Below are positions 1 through 7,401 of a stretch of 7,403 bases of DNA, piece after piece. The DNA lies in contig QNBQ01000065.1 of NCBI GenBank assembly GCA_003645735.1, forward strand, positions 1-7,403. Direction: 5' to 3'. The notes beneath the pieces were generated by a model. That model was not told where the DNA came from. It did not search any database and worked only from the letters and a program-made list of their open reading frames with translations. The stretch comes from Candidatus Poribacteria bacterium. GTDB lineage: Bacteria > Poribacteria > WGA-4E > B28-G17. The position numbers were made by a program, and so were the translations under genes. Each line of letters starts with the position of its first letter. Within the stretch, counting starts at the first letter, position 1.

Positions 1-1
1 G

Positions 2-979
2 CTGGCACGGGCCTACCTGAGGAAGGAGGAGAAGGAGAAGGCCGAGGCGATCTATGTGAAATGGGTTGCCTTGGAAGATCCGCTGACGGCGGCGCGCGAG
101 CTGGTGGAGAGGGGGGTTAAGCTTGAGATGGTTCCGAAGCTGTGTGAGAAGCTCATAGCCGAGGGGAAAGGCCCTCGGACGAGGCTCGCGGAGGCGCACA
201 TGCTCCTGAGGGAATACGATCAGGCGATCGAGCTGTTGAGGGAGGAGGTGAAGCTGTCCGAGGAGCTGAGCCCGGGGCTCTCCTCATTCTACGGCCAGCT
301 GCTCTGGCTCGCCGAAAGGACGGATGATGTAGAGGGCTTCGAGCGGTTCTGTCGGAAGCTGGCGGAGATGAGCGGGGAGGCGGTGAGGATGAGCGCTCAT
401 CTAGCCTTAAGCATAGTTCGGCGGAGGATAGGGGATGAGGCCGGGGCGAGGGAGGAGCTGGAAAAGGCCGGTCTGATCGACCCCTCAAGCTGGCGCATTA
501 TCGGCCCGTTCGAAAGCCCCGGCGTCGCCGGGCTCGACCTGCCTTACCCGCCCGAAAAGGAGTATCTGTCTAAAGGGGGGATCGACCTGGACGGGGAATG
601 TAAGTGGTTCGGGAGGAGGCTGAGGTGGCGCCGATATAGGCCGGGACCGTCAACCGATATCGACCTCTCGTTTTTGAGCCTGAGCGGCTGGGAGGTCGCC
701 TACGCCTATGCGGAGATAGGGTCGCCCGAGGAGAGGACGGCCAAGCTGGGGGTGGCGAAGGACGATGAGATCAAGGTGTGGATAAACGGCGAGGAGGTCT
801 GCGCCGAGCCGCGGAGCTGGGGCATGTGGGGGGCGGTGGATCAACACATCGTCCCCGTGAAGCTGAAGGCGGGGAGGAACACCGTCCTGGTGAAGATCGT
901 AAACAGGGGCGGGGGCTTCTCCTTCAGATTGCGCATTCTTCCCAAGCATCCAAACGGAAAGCTCGGGAGACCCGAATGA
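2..979 (+). CDS. TPR-repeat protein with C-terminal beta-sandwich domain, 5' end missing
   Basis: The reading frame is open to the left edge (first complete codon at 2), so this is the last 325 residues of a longer protein. A GTG at 56 could be read as a start, but it lies inside continuous helical sequence and has no clear ribosome binding site, so I treat it as internal. Residues about 1-160 are helical and TPR-like; the clearest units are 'RLAEAHMLLREYDQAIELL' and the stretch around 'AREELEKAGLIDP', the latter ending in the typical TPR proline. At residues 164-170 the motif WRIIGPF opens a beta-rich domain of about 150 residues, containing 'DDEIKVWINGEEV' (254-266) and a closing 'GRNTVLVKI'. 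These are hallmarks of a galactose-binding-like jelly roll with a 'small domain that displays a loop on strand pairs' pattern seen after TPRs in uncultured bacteria. Function is unknown; protein or glycan binding is plausible. No membrane segment is visible. The N-terminus, which would show any signal peptide, is outside the window. Confidence 0.8.
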   Translation: MARAYLRKEEKEKAEAIYVKWVALEDPLTAARELVERGVKLEMVPKLCEKLIAEGKGPRTRLAEAHMLLREYDQAIELLREEVKLSEELSPGLSSFYGQLLWLAERTDDVEGFERFCRKLAEMSGEAVRMSAHLALSIVRRRIGDEAGAREELEKAGLIDPSSWRIIGPFESPGVAGLDLPYPPEKEYLSKGGIDLDGECKWFGRRLRWRRYRPGPSTDIDLSFLSLSGWEVAYAYAEIGSPEERTAKLGVAKDDEIKVWINGEEVCAEPRSWGMWGAVDQHIVPVKLKAGRNTVLVKIVNRGGGFSFRLRILPKHPNGKLGRPE

Positions 980-1018
980 AAGGGAGAGTCTTAGCGAGGA
1001 CATGTTTGGAACACCGCG

Positions 1019-1051
1019 TTGAAAACCACATCGCCCGAAATATGTTATAAT
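1019..1051 (+). promoter_or_regulatory. Predicted sigma70-type promoter (extended -10) for leuS-purL
   Basis: A perfect TATAAT lies at 1046-1051. It is preceded by TG at 1043-1044 with one base between, which makes a consensus extended -10 element (TGTTATAAT). A -35-like TTGAAA sits at 1019-1024, but the 21-base spacer is longer than the usual 16-18, so the extended -10 probably carries most of the recognition. The element lies in a locally AT-rich patch within GC-rich DNA, 35 bases before the leuS ATG and downstream of the preceding stop codon. Transcription would start near 1058 and leave a leader of about 28 bases, too short for a T-box riboswitch or peptide attenuator. This is inferred from sequence only. 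Confidence 0.6.
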
Positions 1052-1070
1052 TTCTCGAACCCGATGGGAC

Positions 1071-1077
1071 GGAGAGG
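1071..1077 (+). promoter_or_regulatory. leuS ribosome binding site
   Basis: GGAGAGG lies 8 bases before the ATG at 1086 and supports that start. A nearer ATG at 1079 is in another frame and meets a stop codon after ten codons, so it is not the leuS start. Confidence 0.7.
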
Positions 1078-1085
1078 GATGGCGT

Positions 1086-3566
1086 ATGAGCAGGGAAGGG
1101 TATCCGTTTGAGGAGATAGAGACGAAGTGGCAGAGGTTCTGGGAGGAGAGGAAGCTGTTCAAGGTGACGGAGGACGACGGCCGGCCCAAATATTACCTGC
1201 TGGAGATGTTCCCCTACCCCTCGGGGAGGATACACATGGGGCACGTCCGGAACTACACGATCGGGGACGTGCTGGCCAGATACAGGATGATGCAGGGATA
1301 CAACGTCCTGCACCCGATGGGCTGGGACGCCTTTGGCCTGCCGGCGGAAAACGCCGCCATCCAACACGGGGTGCACCCCGCCACCTGGACGAGGAACAAC
1401 ATCGAATACATGAGGAAACAGCTGAAGAGGATGGGGTTCAGCTACGACTGGGACAGGGAGATCTCCACCTGCTCGCCCGAATACTACAGGTGGAACCAGT
1501 GGCTCTTCCTGAAGATGTATGAGAGGGGGTTGGCCTACAGAAAGGAGGCGGCGGCAAACTGGTGCGAGTCGTGCCAGACCGTGCTGGCCAACGAGGAGGT
1601 GGTGAACGGCAGGTGTTGGAGGTGCGACTCGCCCGTCGTCCAGAGATCTCTGATGCAGTGGTTCCTCAGGATAACGGCCTACGCCGAGGAGCTGCTGAGG
1701 GATCTGGATAAGCTCGAGGGATGGCCGGAGCGGGTCATAATCATGCAGCGCAACTGGATAGGCAGAAGCGAGGGGGCGGAGATCGACTTCCCGGTCGCCG
1801 GCTCGAACGAGGTCATAACCGTCTTCACGACCAGGCCCGACACCGTCTACGGCGCCACATACATGGTGCTGGCCCCCGAACACCCGATGGTGAAAAAACT
1901 GGTGAGGGGGACGGACAGGGAAGCCGAGGTGATGAGGTTCGTCGAGGAGGTGACCAAGAGGACAAAGATCGAGAGGACGGCGGAGATGGGCGAGAAGAGG
2001 GGGATCTTCACCGGCGCCTATTGCATCAACCCGATGACCGGCGAGAAAATACCGATATGGATCGCCGACTACGTGCTGATGGAATACGGCACGGGCGCGA
2101 TCATGGCCGTCCCGGCGCACGACCAGAGGGACTTCGAGTTCGCCAAACGATACAACCTCCCGATCAGGATCGTCATCCAAAAGCCGGACTACTCGCTCGA
2201 CCCGGAGACGATGGAGGAGGCATACGAGGAGCCCGGGGTGATGGTCAACTCGGGGGAGTTCTCGGGGCTGGACAGCGAGACGGGCAAGCAGAGGATCGTC
2301 GAATACATGGAGTCGAAGGGGATCGGGAGGAGATCGGTCCAGTATAAGCTGCGGGACTGGTGCATCTCCCGCCAGAGATATTGGGGCACGCCCATACCGA
2401 TCATCTACTGCGACTCCTGCGGGACCGTCCCCGTCCCCTACGAAGACCTGCCCGTCCTGCTGCCCGAGGACGTCGAATACAAAGGAAGCGGCACGGCCAC
2501 GCTGGTCTCCTGCAAGGAGTTCTACGAGGTCAAGTGCCCCAGGTGCGGGAGGCTCGCCCACAGGGAGACCGATACGATGTCGACCTTCGTCGACTCCTCC
2601 TGGTATTTCCTCAGGTATGTGGATCCGCGTAACGAGGAGGAGCCGTTCTCTAAGGGAACGGTGGGCTACTGGATGCCGGTCGAACAATACATCGGCGGCA
2701 TAGAGCACGCCGTGCTCCACCTGCTTTACGCCCGGTTCATCACGAAGGTGATGAGGGATCTGGGGCTGATCGACTTCGACGAGCCGTTCACGAACCTGCT
2801 CACCCAGGGGATGGTCGTCAAAGACGGGGCGAAGATGTCCAAATCGAAGGGGAACGTGGTCGATCCGGACGATATGATCAAGAAATACGGGTGCGACACG
2901 GTCAGGGTCTTCATGATGTTCGCCGCCCCGCCCGAAAGGGATCTGGAGTGGAGCGACCGGGGGATAGAGGGGTCATACAGGTTCCTCAACAGGGTTTGGG
3001 ATCTTGTTCACGAGCTCATGGACGAGATCAAGGATGTCAAGCCAGAGTATGATCCGTCGGGGCTTTCCAAGCCGGCCCGCGAGCTGAGGAGGATGGTCCA
3101 CAGGACGATAAAGCGGGTCACGACCGACATCGAGGAGAGGATGCACTTCAACACGGCGATAAGCGCGATAATGGAGCTGGTGAACTTCATGTATGGGATG
3201 GAGAGGTCGGACGAGCCGGCCTTCAAAGCTGTCCTGCGCGAGGGGGTCGAGTCGCTCATCCTGCTGCTTTCGCCCTTCGCCCCGCACATATGCGAGGAGC
3301 TCTGGGAGAGGATCGGCAATGAGCCAGGGCTGGTCAGGCATCCGTGGCCGAAGTGGGACGAAAGCGCGCTGGTCGAAGAGGAGATGTTGATCGTCGTTCA
3401 GGTCAACGGGAAGGTGAGGGGCAGGGTGACGGTCCCCGCCGACGCGAGCGAGGAGGAGGTCAAACGGGCGGCAATGGAGCACCACAACGTCAAACGATAC
3501 ATCGAGGGCAAAACGCCCAAACGGGTCATCTATGTCCCCAAAAAGCTGATAAACATCGTCGTCTGA
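1086..3566 (+). CDS. leuS: Leucyl-tRNA synthetase, bacterial type, full length
   Basis: Class I aminoacyl-tRNA synthetase that activates leucine with ATP and charges tRNA-Leu in the cytoplasm; 826 residues, normal for the family. Visible landmarks in order: the HIGH-type signature HMGH at 50-53 within [11 protein letters not shown]; a zinc knuckle with C160/C163 and C177/C180; the CP1 editing domain with TTRPDT at 248-253 and the conserved Asp of PAHDQRD at 346, which recognises the amino group of mischarged residues; [11 protein letters not shown] at 424-434; a second Cys4 zinc site, C442/C445 and C484/C487, as in Thermus Leu[10 protein letters not shown] at 534-541; KMSKS at 583-587; a helical anticodon-binding domain from about 670; and the C-terminal tRNA-binding domain starting at [10 protein letters not shown] (770). 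The leucine-specific insertion found before KMSKS in E. coli and Thermus enzymes is absent. The gene has its own promoter and is followed 12 bases later by purL, so the two are probably cotranscribed. Confidence 0.98.
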   Translation: MSREGYPFEEIETKWQRFWEERKLFKVTEDDGRPKYYLLEMFPYPSGRIHMGHVRNYTIGDVLARYRMMQGYNVLHPMGWDAFGLPAENAAIQHGVHPATWTRNNIEYMRKQLKRMGFSYDWDREISTCSPEYYRWNQWLFLKMYERGLAYRKEAAANWCESCQTVLANEEVVNGRCWRCDSPVVQRSLMQWFLRITAYAEELLRDLDKLEGWPERVIIMQRNWIGRSEGAEIDFPVAGSNEVITVFTTRPDTVYGATYMVLAPEHPMVKKLVRGTDREAEVMRFVEEVTKRTKIERTAEMGEKRGIFTGAYCINPMTGEKIPIWIADYVLMEYGTGAIMAVPAHDQRDFEFAKRYNLPIRIVIQKPDYSLDPETMEEAYEEPGVMVNSGEFSGLDSETGKQRIVEYMESKGIGRRSVQYKLRDWCISRQRYWGTPIPIIYCDSCGTVPVPYEDLPVLLPEDVEYKGSGTATLVSCKEFYEVKCPRCGRLAHRETDTMSTFVDSSWYFLRYVDPRNEEEPFSKGTVGYWMPVEQYIGGIEHAVLHLLYARFITKVMRDLGLIDFDEPFTNLLTQGMVVKDGAKMSKSKGNVVDPDDMIKKYGCDTVRVFMMFAAPPERDLEWSDRGIEGSYRFLNRVWDLVHELMDEIKDVKPEYDPSGLSKPARELRRMVHRTIKRVTTDIEERMHFNTAISAIMELVNFMYGMERSDEPAFKAVLREGVESLILLLSPFAPHICEELWERIGNEPGLVRHPWPKWDESALVEEEMLIVVQVNGKVRGRVTVPADASEEEVKRAAMEHHNVKRYIEGKTPKRVIYVPKKLINIVV

Positions 3567-3569
3567 AGG
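3565..3569 (+). promoter_or_regulatory. purL ribosome binding site, decides the ATG start
   Basis: GAAGG overlaps the leuS stop codon (TGA at 3564-3566) and lies 9 bases before the ATG at 3579. An in-frame GTG at 3570 would directly abut this element and so has no usable site. This favours the ATG and a 795-residue protein over a 798-residue one. The overlap suggests translational coupling of leuS and purL. Confidence 0.5.
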
Positions 3570-3578
3570 GTGAGGGGG

Positions 3579-5966
3579 ATGAGGGCTAAGGTCAGGGTCA
3601 TACCGATACTGGAGGCCGACGACGAGGAGCTTGAGAGGATAAGCAGGGAAGGGCTGTTGTCGCTCAACCTGGACGAGATGAGGGCGATCCAGGCCTATTT
3701 CAGGAAGCTGGGCAGGAACCCGACCGACGTGGAGCTTGAGACGATAGCACTGACCTGGTCGGAGCACTGCGTCCACAAGACGTTTAAAGGGCTGATAGAA
3801 TACACCGACGAGAACGGCACCGAGCTGATAGACAACCTGCTCAAATCGACCATAATGCGCGCGACCTACGAGATAAACAAGCCGTGGTGCGTCTCCGTCT
3901 TCGTCGATAACGCCGGGATCATAGAGTTCGACGAAAACTACAACATCGCCTTCAAGGTCGAAACACACAACCACCCCTCCGCCGTCGAGCCTTACGGCGG
4001 GGCGGGGACGGGGATAGGCGGGGTGATAAGGGATCCGCTCGGAACCGGGCTGGGGGCAAAGCCGATCCTCAACACCGACGTCTTCTGCTTCGGCATGCCC
4101 GATTACCCCTACGACCAGCTCCCCAAGGGCGTGCTCCACCCCAAGAGGATATTCAAGGGGGTCGTGGCCGGCGTCCGGGATTACGGCAACAGGATGGGCA
4201 TACCCACCGTCAACGGCGCCATACTGTTCGATAACCGGTATCTCTGCAACCCGATCGTCTACTGCGGGAACGTCGGGCTGATCCCCAAAAACCGGTGCAG
4301 CAAGAGGGTGAGGCCGGGCGATCTGATCGTCGTCGTGGGCGGCAGGACGGGCAGGGACGGGATACACGGGGCGACGTTCGCATCGCTTGAGCTCGACGAA
4401 AGCTCCGAGCGGCTCGGGAGCGTCGTGCAGATCGGCAACCCGATAGTCGAAAAGAAGTTGGTCGACACGCTGCTCCAGGCGCGCGACAGAGGGCTTTACT
4501 CTGCCATAACCGACTGCGGCGCCGGAGGGTTCTCGTCGGCCATAGGCGAGATGGGCGCCGAAACAGGAGCATTAGTCCACCTGGAGAAGGTTCCGCTCAA
4601 ATACGAGGGGCTGGCGCCGTGGGAGATATGGCTGTCCGAGTCGCAGGAGAGGATGGTGTTGGCCGTGCCGCCGGAGAACGTCGAGGAGCTGCTCGAGATC
4701 TTCGCCTCCGAGGACGTCGAGGCGGCGGTCATAGGCGAGTTCACCGATACGAAGAGGCTGGTGGTGATGGATGAGGGCGAGGTGGTGGACGACCTGGAGA
4801 TGGAGTTCCTGCACAAGGGCAGGCCGAACGTTAAGAAAAAGGCGGTGTGGATCAGGCCAACCCACCCCGAGCCTGACTTCCCCCAGCCGGAGGATCTTAC
4901 CCCCTACCTCCTCAAGATCCTCTCCTCCCCCAACGTTGCGAGCAAGGAGTGGGTGATAAGGCAGTATGACCACGAGGTTCAGGGCGGCAGCGTGCTCAAG
5001 CCGCTTCAGGGCGCGGAGAACGACGGGCCGGGCGATGCGGCGGTCGTGGCGCCGGTTTTGGGATCCAAGAAGGGGATAGCGGTCGCCAACGGGATCAACC
5101 CGAAATACGGGGACATCGACACCTACTGGATGGCCGCCTCGGCCATAGACGAGGCGCTCAGGAACATAACGGCGGTCGGCGGCAGCATAGAGAGGACGGC
5201 GCTGCTGGATAACTTCAGCTGGGGCAACCCTGATAAGCCCGACAGGCTCGGCTCACTCGTGAGGGCGGCAAAAGCATGCTACGACATCGCCGTCGCCTAC
5301 GGCACCCCGTTCATATCGGGCAAGGACAGCCTCTACAACGAGTATAAGGACAGGACGACGGGCGAGGAGGTCGCCATACCCCCCACCCTGCTGATCTCCG
5401 CCATCTGCGTCATAGAGGACGTGACCAAGGTGGTCAGCATGGACGCCAAATCGCCGGGCGATCTGATCTACGTCGTGGGGCTGACGTTCGACGAGACCGG
5501 CGGCTCCCACTACTACTACGTGATGGGCTACGTGGGGAACAAGGTGCCCAAGGTCAGGCCGGAGATCGGCAAGCCGGTCATGCTGAGGCTACACGAGGCG
5601 ATTCAGGAGGGGCTTGTCAGGGCTTGTCACGACTGTTCCGAGGGAGGGATAGGCGTGGCGGCGGCCGAGATGGCCTTCGCGGGCGGATACGGGATGGAGA
5701 TCGATCTGAAGGGCGTGCCGTTGGGTGAGGAGATAAAAAGGGACGACTTCGTGCTGTTCTCCGAGTCGAACAGCAGGTTTATAGTCGAAGTCGCCCCTGA
5801 AAACCGTCAAAAGTTTGAGGAGGTTTTGAAGGACGTCCCCTTCGGCCTGATAGGCCGGGTCAGGGAGGACACGAGGTTCCTCGTCAGAGGAAGAGATGGC
5901 CGGATTTTAGTCGACGCCGACATCCGCGAGCTAAAGCGCGCCTGGAAGTCCACCTTCGACTGGTGA
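3579..5966 (+). CDS. purL: Phosphoribosylformylglycinamidine synthase, PurL subunit
   Basis: Fourth step of de novo purine synthesis: FGAR, glutamine and ATP give FGAM. This is the synthetase subunit, with no glutaminase domain; in bacteria with separate subunits it works with PurQ (ammonia supply) and PurS, neither of which is in the window. Motifs, numbered from the ATG: WSEHC at 60-64 with the conserved His63; ETHNHPSAVEPYGGAGTG from 128; GGRTGRDGIHG at 254-264; ITDCGAGGFSSAIGEMG at 310-326; and in the second AIRS-like half DNFSWGNP at 544-551, SGKDSLYNE at 580-588 and HDCSEGG at 684-690. Both AIRS N/C domain pairs are therefore present. At 795 residues it is longer than Bacillus PurL (about 740). 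Its phrasing (SEHCVHKTF, the 'NTDVFCFG' and 'LLHPKR'-like stretch, PWEIWLSESQERM) resembles, from memory, the roughly 1000-residue PurL of Deltaproteobacteria. It starts 12 bases after leuS and ends 3 bases from the convergent folD. Confidence 0.97.
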   Translation: MRAKVRVIPILEADDEELERISREGLLSLNLDEMRAIQAYFRKLGRNPTDVELETIALTWSEHCVHKTFKGLIEYTDENGTELIDNLLKSTIMRATYEINKPWCVSVFVDNAGIIEFDENYNIAFKVETHNHPSAVEPYGGAGTGIGGVIRDPLGTGLGAKPILNTDVFCFGMPDYPYDQLPKGVLHPKRIFKGVVAGVRDYGNRMGIPTVNGAILFDNRYLCNPIVYCGNVGLIPKNRCSKRVRPGDLIVVVGGRTGRDGIHGATFASLELDESSERLGSVVQIGNPIVEKKLVDTLLQARDRGLYSAITDCGAGGFSSAIGEMGAETGALVHLEKVPLKYEGLAPWEIWLSESQERMVLAVPPENVEELLEIFASEDVEAAVIGEFTDTKRLVVMDEGEVVDDLEMEFLHKGRPNVKKKAVWIRPTHPEPDFPQPEDLTPYLLKILSSPNVASKEWVIRQYDHEVQGGSVLKPLQGAENDGPGDAAVVAPVLGSKKGIAVANGINPKYGDIDTYWMAASAIDEALRNITAVGGSIERTALLDNFSWGNPDKPDRLGSLVRAAKACYDIAVAYGTPFISGKDSLYNEYKDRTTGEEVAIPPTLLISAICVIEDVTKVVSMDAKSPGDLIYVVGLTFDETGGSHYYYVMGYVGNKVPKVRPEIGKPVMLRLHEAIQEGLVRACHDCSEGGIGVAAAEMAFAGGYGMEIDLKGVPLGEEIKRDDFVLFSESNSRFIVEVAPENRQKFEEVLKDVPFGLIGRVREDTRFLVRGRDGRILVDADIRELKRAWKSTFDW

Positions 5967-5970
5967 ACTT
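5946..5970. other. Imperfect inverted repeat at the purL/folD convergence
   Basis: AAGT-C-CACC (5946-5954), a 7-base loop, and GGTG-A-ACTT (5962-5970) form a 9-position stem. It has one C/A mismatch in the + transcript; the same position is a U-G wobble in the - transcript. It spans the purL stop codon and reaches the first base of the folD stop. Neither strand has a following U-tract, so it is not a canonical intrinsic terminator. A bidirectional pause or mRNA 3'-end stabiliser is possible; chance is also possible. Confidence 0.25.
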
Positions 5971-6836
5971 TACCCCTCCCTCTGCCATTTGACCGCCTCG
6001 ACGACGTTCCTGAGCAGTATAGCGGTCGTCACCGGCCCCACGCCTCCGGGGACGGGCGTGATGTAGGAGGCCCGCTCTTTGGCCGTTTCGAACTCCACAT
6101 CGCCCACGAACTTCCCCTCGACGTAGTTCATCCCGACGTCCACCACTATCGCTCCCTCCTTGACCCACTCGCCCTTGATCAGGTGCGGCTGGCCGGCGGC
6201 GGCGATCAGTATCTCGGCGTTCCTGACGTGCTCCTCGAGCTTTCCCCTCTTGGATGTGCCGGTGTGGCAGACGGTGACGGTGGCCGAGAACTTCCTCTGA
6301 AGCAGCAGCAGGGCTGCGGGTTTGCCCACTATCGTGCTCCTGCCGACGACCACCGTCTCCCTCCCCAGGACCTCCTCGCCCGTCTCCTCGATCATTCTGA
6401 TAGCCGCCAGCGCCGTGGGCGGGGCCAGCCTCGGCATGTCGAAGGCGATCAACCCCAGATTGGCCGGCGTGACCCCCTCAACGTCCTTCTTCTCGTCGAT
6501 CCAACAAAAAGCCTCCCTCGCGTCGATGTGCTTCGGAAGGGGCATCTGCAGGATTATCCCCGTTATGGAGGGGTCATTGTTCAGCTTTTCGATGAACTCC
6601 TTAAGCTCCTCCTTGGAGGTGTTCTCCGGCAGCGTGAACAGCTTGTATTCGATCCCCACCTCCTTGCAGCTCCTCCTCTGGCTCCTTATGTAGGATTTGG
6701 AGGCCGGATCCTCTCCGACCTGGACGGCGGCCAGACAGGGGGTTACCCCCTCGGCTTTGAGCTTCTCGACCTCTGCTTTGACCTCCTCTTTGATCTTCTG
6801 AGCTATCGGTTTGCCCTCCAATATCTTGGCCCCCAT
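5970..6836 (-). CDS. folD: FolD-family methylene-THF dehydrogenase, possibly lacking cyclohydrolase activity
   Basis: Typical FolD oxidises 5,10-methylene-THF with NADP+ and hydrolyses the methenyl product to 10-formyl-THF, the one-carbon donor for purine and fMet-tRNA synthesis; cytosolic. The 288-residue length is normal. Seen: VGEDPASKSYI (40-50) with the conserved Tyr49; ILQMPLP (96-101 region) with the conserved Gln97; the Rossmann motif VVVGRSTIVGKP (GxSxxxG at 165-171); and the C-terminal signature PVPGGVGPVT (261-270). Odd: the catalytic Lys four residues after the Tyr is Gln53; the usual KDVDG is KDVEG (Glu120); the usual PCTPxG is PPTALA (139-144); and the CHSxT loop reads CHTGTSKRGKL, about three residues longer than usual. 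Membership of the family is secure; full bifunctionality is not. The ATG at 6836 follows a strong Shine-Dalgarno. The gene lies 13 bases after a DUF1349-like gene and is probably cotranscribed with it. Confidence 0.93.
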   Translation of the reverse strand: MGAKILEGKPIAQKIKEEVKAEVEKLKAEGVTPCLAAVQVGEDPASKSYIRSQRRSCKEVGIEYKLFTLPENTSKEELKEFIEKLNNDPSITGIILQMPLPKHIDAREAFCWIDEKKDVEGVTPANLGLIAFDMPRLAPPTALAAIRMIEETGEEVLGRETVVVGRSTIVGKPAALLLLQRKFSATVTVCHTGTSKRGKLEEHVRNAEILIAAAGQPHLIKGEWVKEGAIVVDVGMNYVEGKFVGDVEFETAKERASYITPVPGGVGPVTTAILLRNVVEAVKWQREG

Positions 6837-6840
6837 ACCG

Positions 6841-6848
6841 CACCTCCT
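6841..6848 (-). promoter_or_regulatory. folD ribosome binding site, near-perfect Shine-Dalgarno
   Basis: On the - strand AGGAGGTG sits just after the stop codon of the upstream gene (TGA at 6852-6850). The AGGAGG core is 6 bases before the folD ATG at 6836. It matches the anti-Shine-Dalgarno very well, fixes the folD start, and suggests strong translation even within a polycistronic mRNA. Confidence 0.8.
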
Positions 6849-6849
6849 C

Positions 6850-7401
6850 TCATCTCGCCTTGATCTCGGCCCATCTGACGGCCAGTTTATCCCTAGGGCC
6901 CACCGGGGTCTTAAACGGGCTCGTGTGGTCGATGAAATAATCGAACTGGATCAGAAGCTTCCCGTTGCCGACGTCGACTCCCCCGAAAAGCCCCACCTCC
7001 ATCGGGAGGGAGTCGAAGCCGTGGGTCGTGCCGATCTCGATCCAGTCCTGATCCTCTTTCTCCTTGTAATACGCCGTGTATTCGTTCCCCTTCTTGACGA
7101 GCCTTAGGAACACCTCCGCCTTCCCGCCGGTCGGGTTGTATCCCGGAACCCTTCCGGTCAGCCCATCGCCGGCCTCGACGCATTTCTTCTGAAACTGGAG
7201 CTGAGCGGTTTTGTCGCCGTGCATCCAGAGCTTGATGTTTATCCAGTTGTCGACGGCGGGGAACTTGACGACGACCCCCGCTATGTCGGACTGGTTGTTG
7301 CCCCACTCACAGTAGAGCCTCGTCTCGATGTCGAAGTCCTCGTCCTCCTCCAGCACCTGGTAGAGCCTGGTGGTCATGTCGGAGCACCAGAGGTTGGAGT
7401 T
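6850..7401 (-). CDS. DUF1349-like / concanavalin-A-like domain protein, 5' end missing
   Basis: The frame is open to the right window edge (eight residues precede the Met at 7377), so this is the C-terminal 183 or so residues of a longer protein. The fragment begins with 'NSNLWCSDMTTRLYQ' and continues with 'DEDFDIETRL', a 'VVVKFPAVDNWINIKL' strand pair, a 'FLRLVKKGNEYTAYY' segment, 'DWIEIGT', and 'MEVGLFGG', ending with a 'FDYFIDH' strand. This order (layered strands, FDIET, a NWI strand, a 'R..k.GN.Y..yys.d...W..ig' block, then 'vGl...' ) is the pattern of the DUF1349/GH43 C-terminal beta-sandwich, a concanavalin-A-like lectin/glucanase fold often linked to carbohydrate-active or extracellular proteins. 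No catalytic residue can be assigned. The missing N-terminus may hold a signal peptide or another domain. It appears cotranscribed with folD, with no evident functional link. Confidence 0.75.
   Translation of the reverse strand, partial: NSNLWCSDMTTRLYQVLEEDEDFDIETRLYCEWGNNQSDIAGVVVKFPAVDNWINIKLWMHGDKTAQLQFQKKCVEAGDGLTGRVPGYNPTGGKAEVFLRLVKKGNEYTAYYKEKEDQDWIEIGTTHGFDSLPMEVGLFGGVDVGNGKLLIQFDYFIDHTSPFKTPVGPRDKLAVRWAEIKAR

Noticed and set aside
56..58. GTG as the start of the left-edge gene
   Set aside because: The frame stays open to the window edge with TPR-like helical sequence before the GTG, so it is more likely internal than a true start.
980..1018. Possible terminator for the TPR gene (short TGTT/AACA hairpin)
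   Set aside because: Only a 4-base stem with no U-tract; too weak to call.
924..2720. Long open frame of 598 codons on the - strand, antisense to leuS
   Set aside because: Lies wholly opposite highly conserved LeuRS codons plus the promoter gap. Its translation is rich in Pro, Arg, His and Val with no recognisable domain, as expected for a shadow frame in GC-rich DNA.
3570..3572. GTG as the purL start
   Set aside because: It directly abuts the only Shine-Dalgarno-like element; the ATG at 3579 has proper 9-base spacing.
2973..4367. Open frame of 464 codons on the - strand across the leuS/purL junction
   Set aside because: Same low-complexity shadow composition, and it overlaps conserved motifs of two certain genes on the other strand.
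5611..5630. Tandem near-repeat GGCTTGTCAG / GGCTTGTCAC
   Set aside because: Falls within conserved PurL codons just before HDCSEGG, only two copies, explained by coding sequence.
6183..6863. Open frame on the + strand opposite folD
   Set aside because: Shadow of folD: no ribosome binding site, no recognisable domain, and the folD frame is conserved over its full length.
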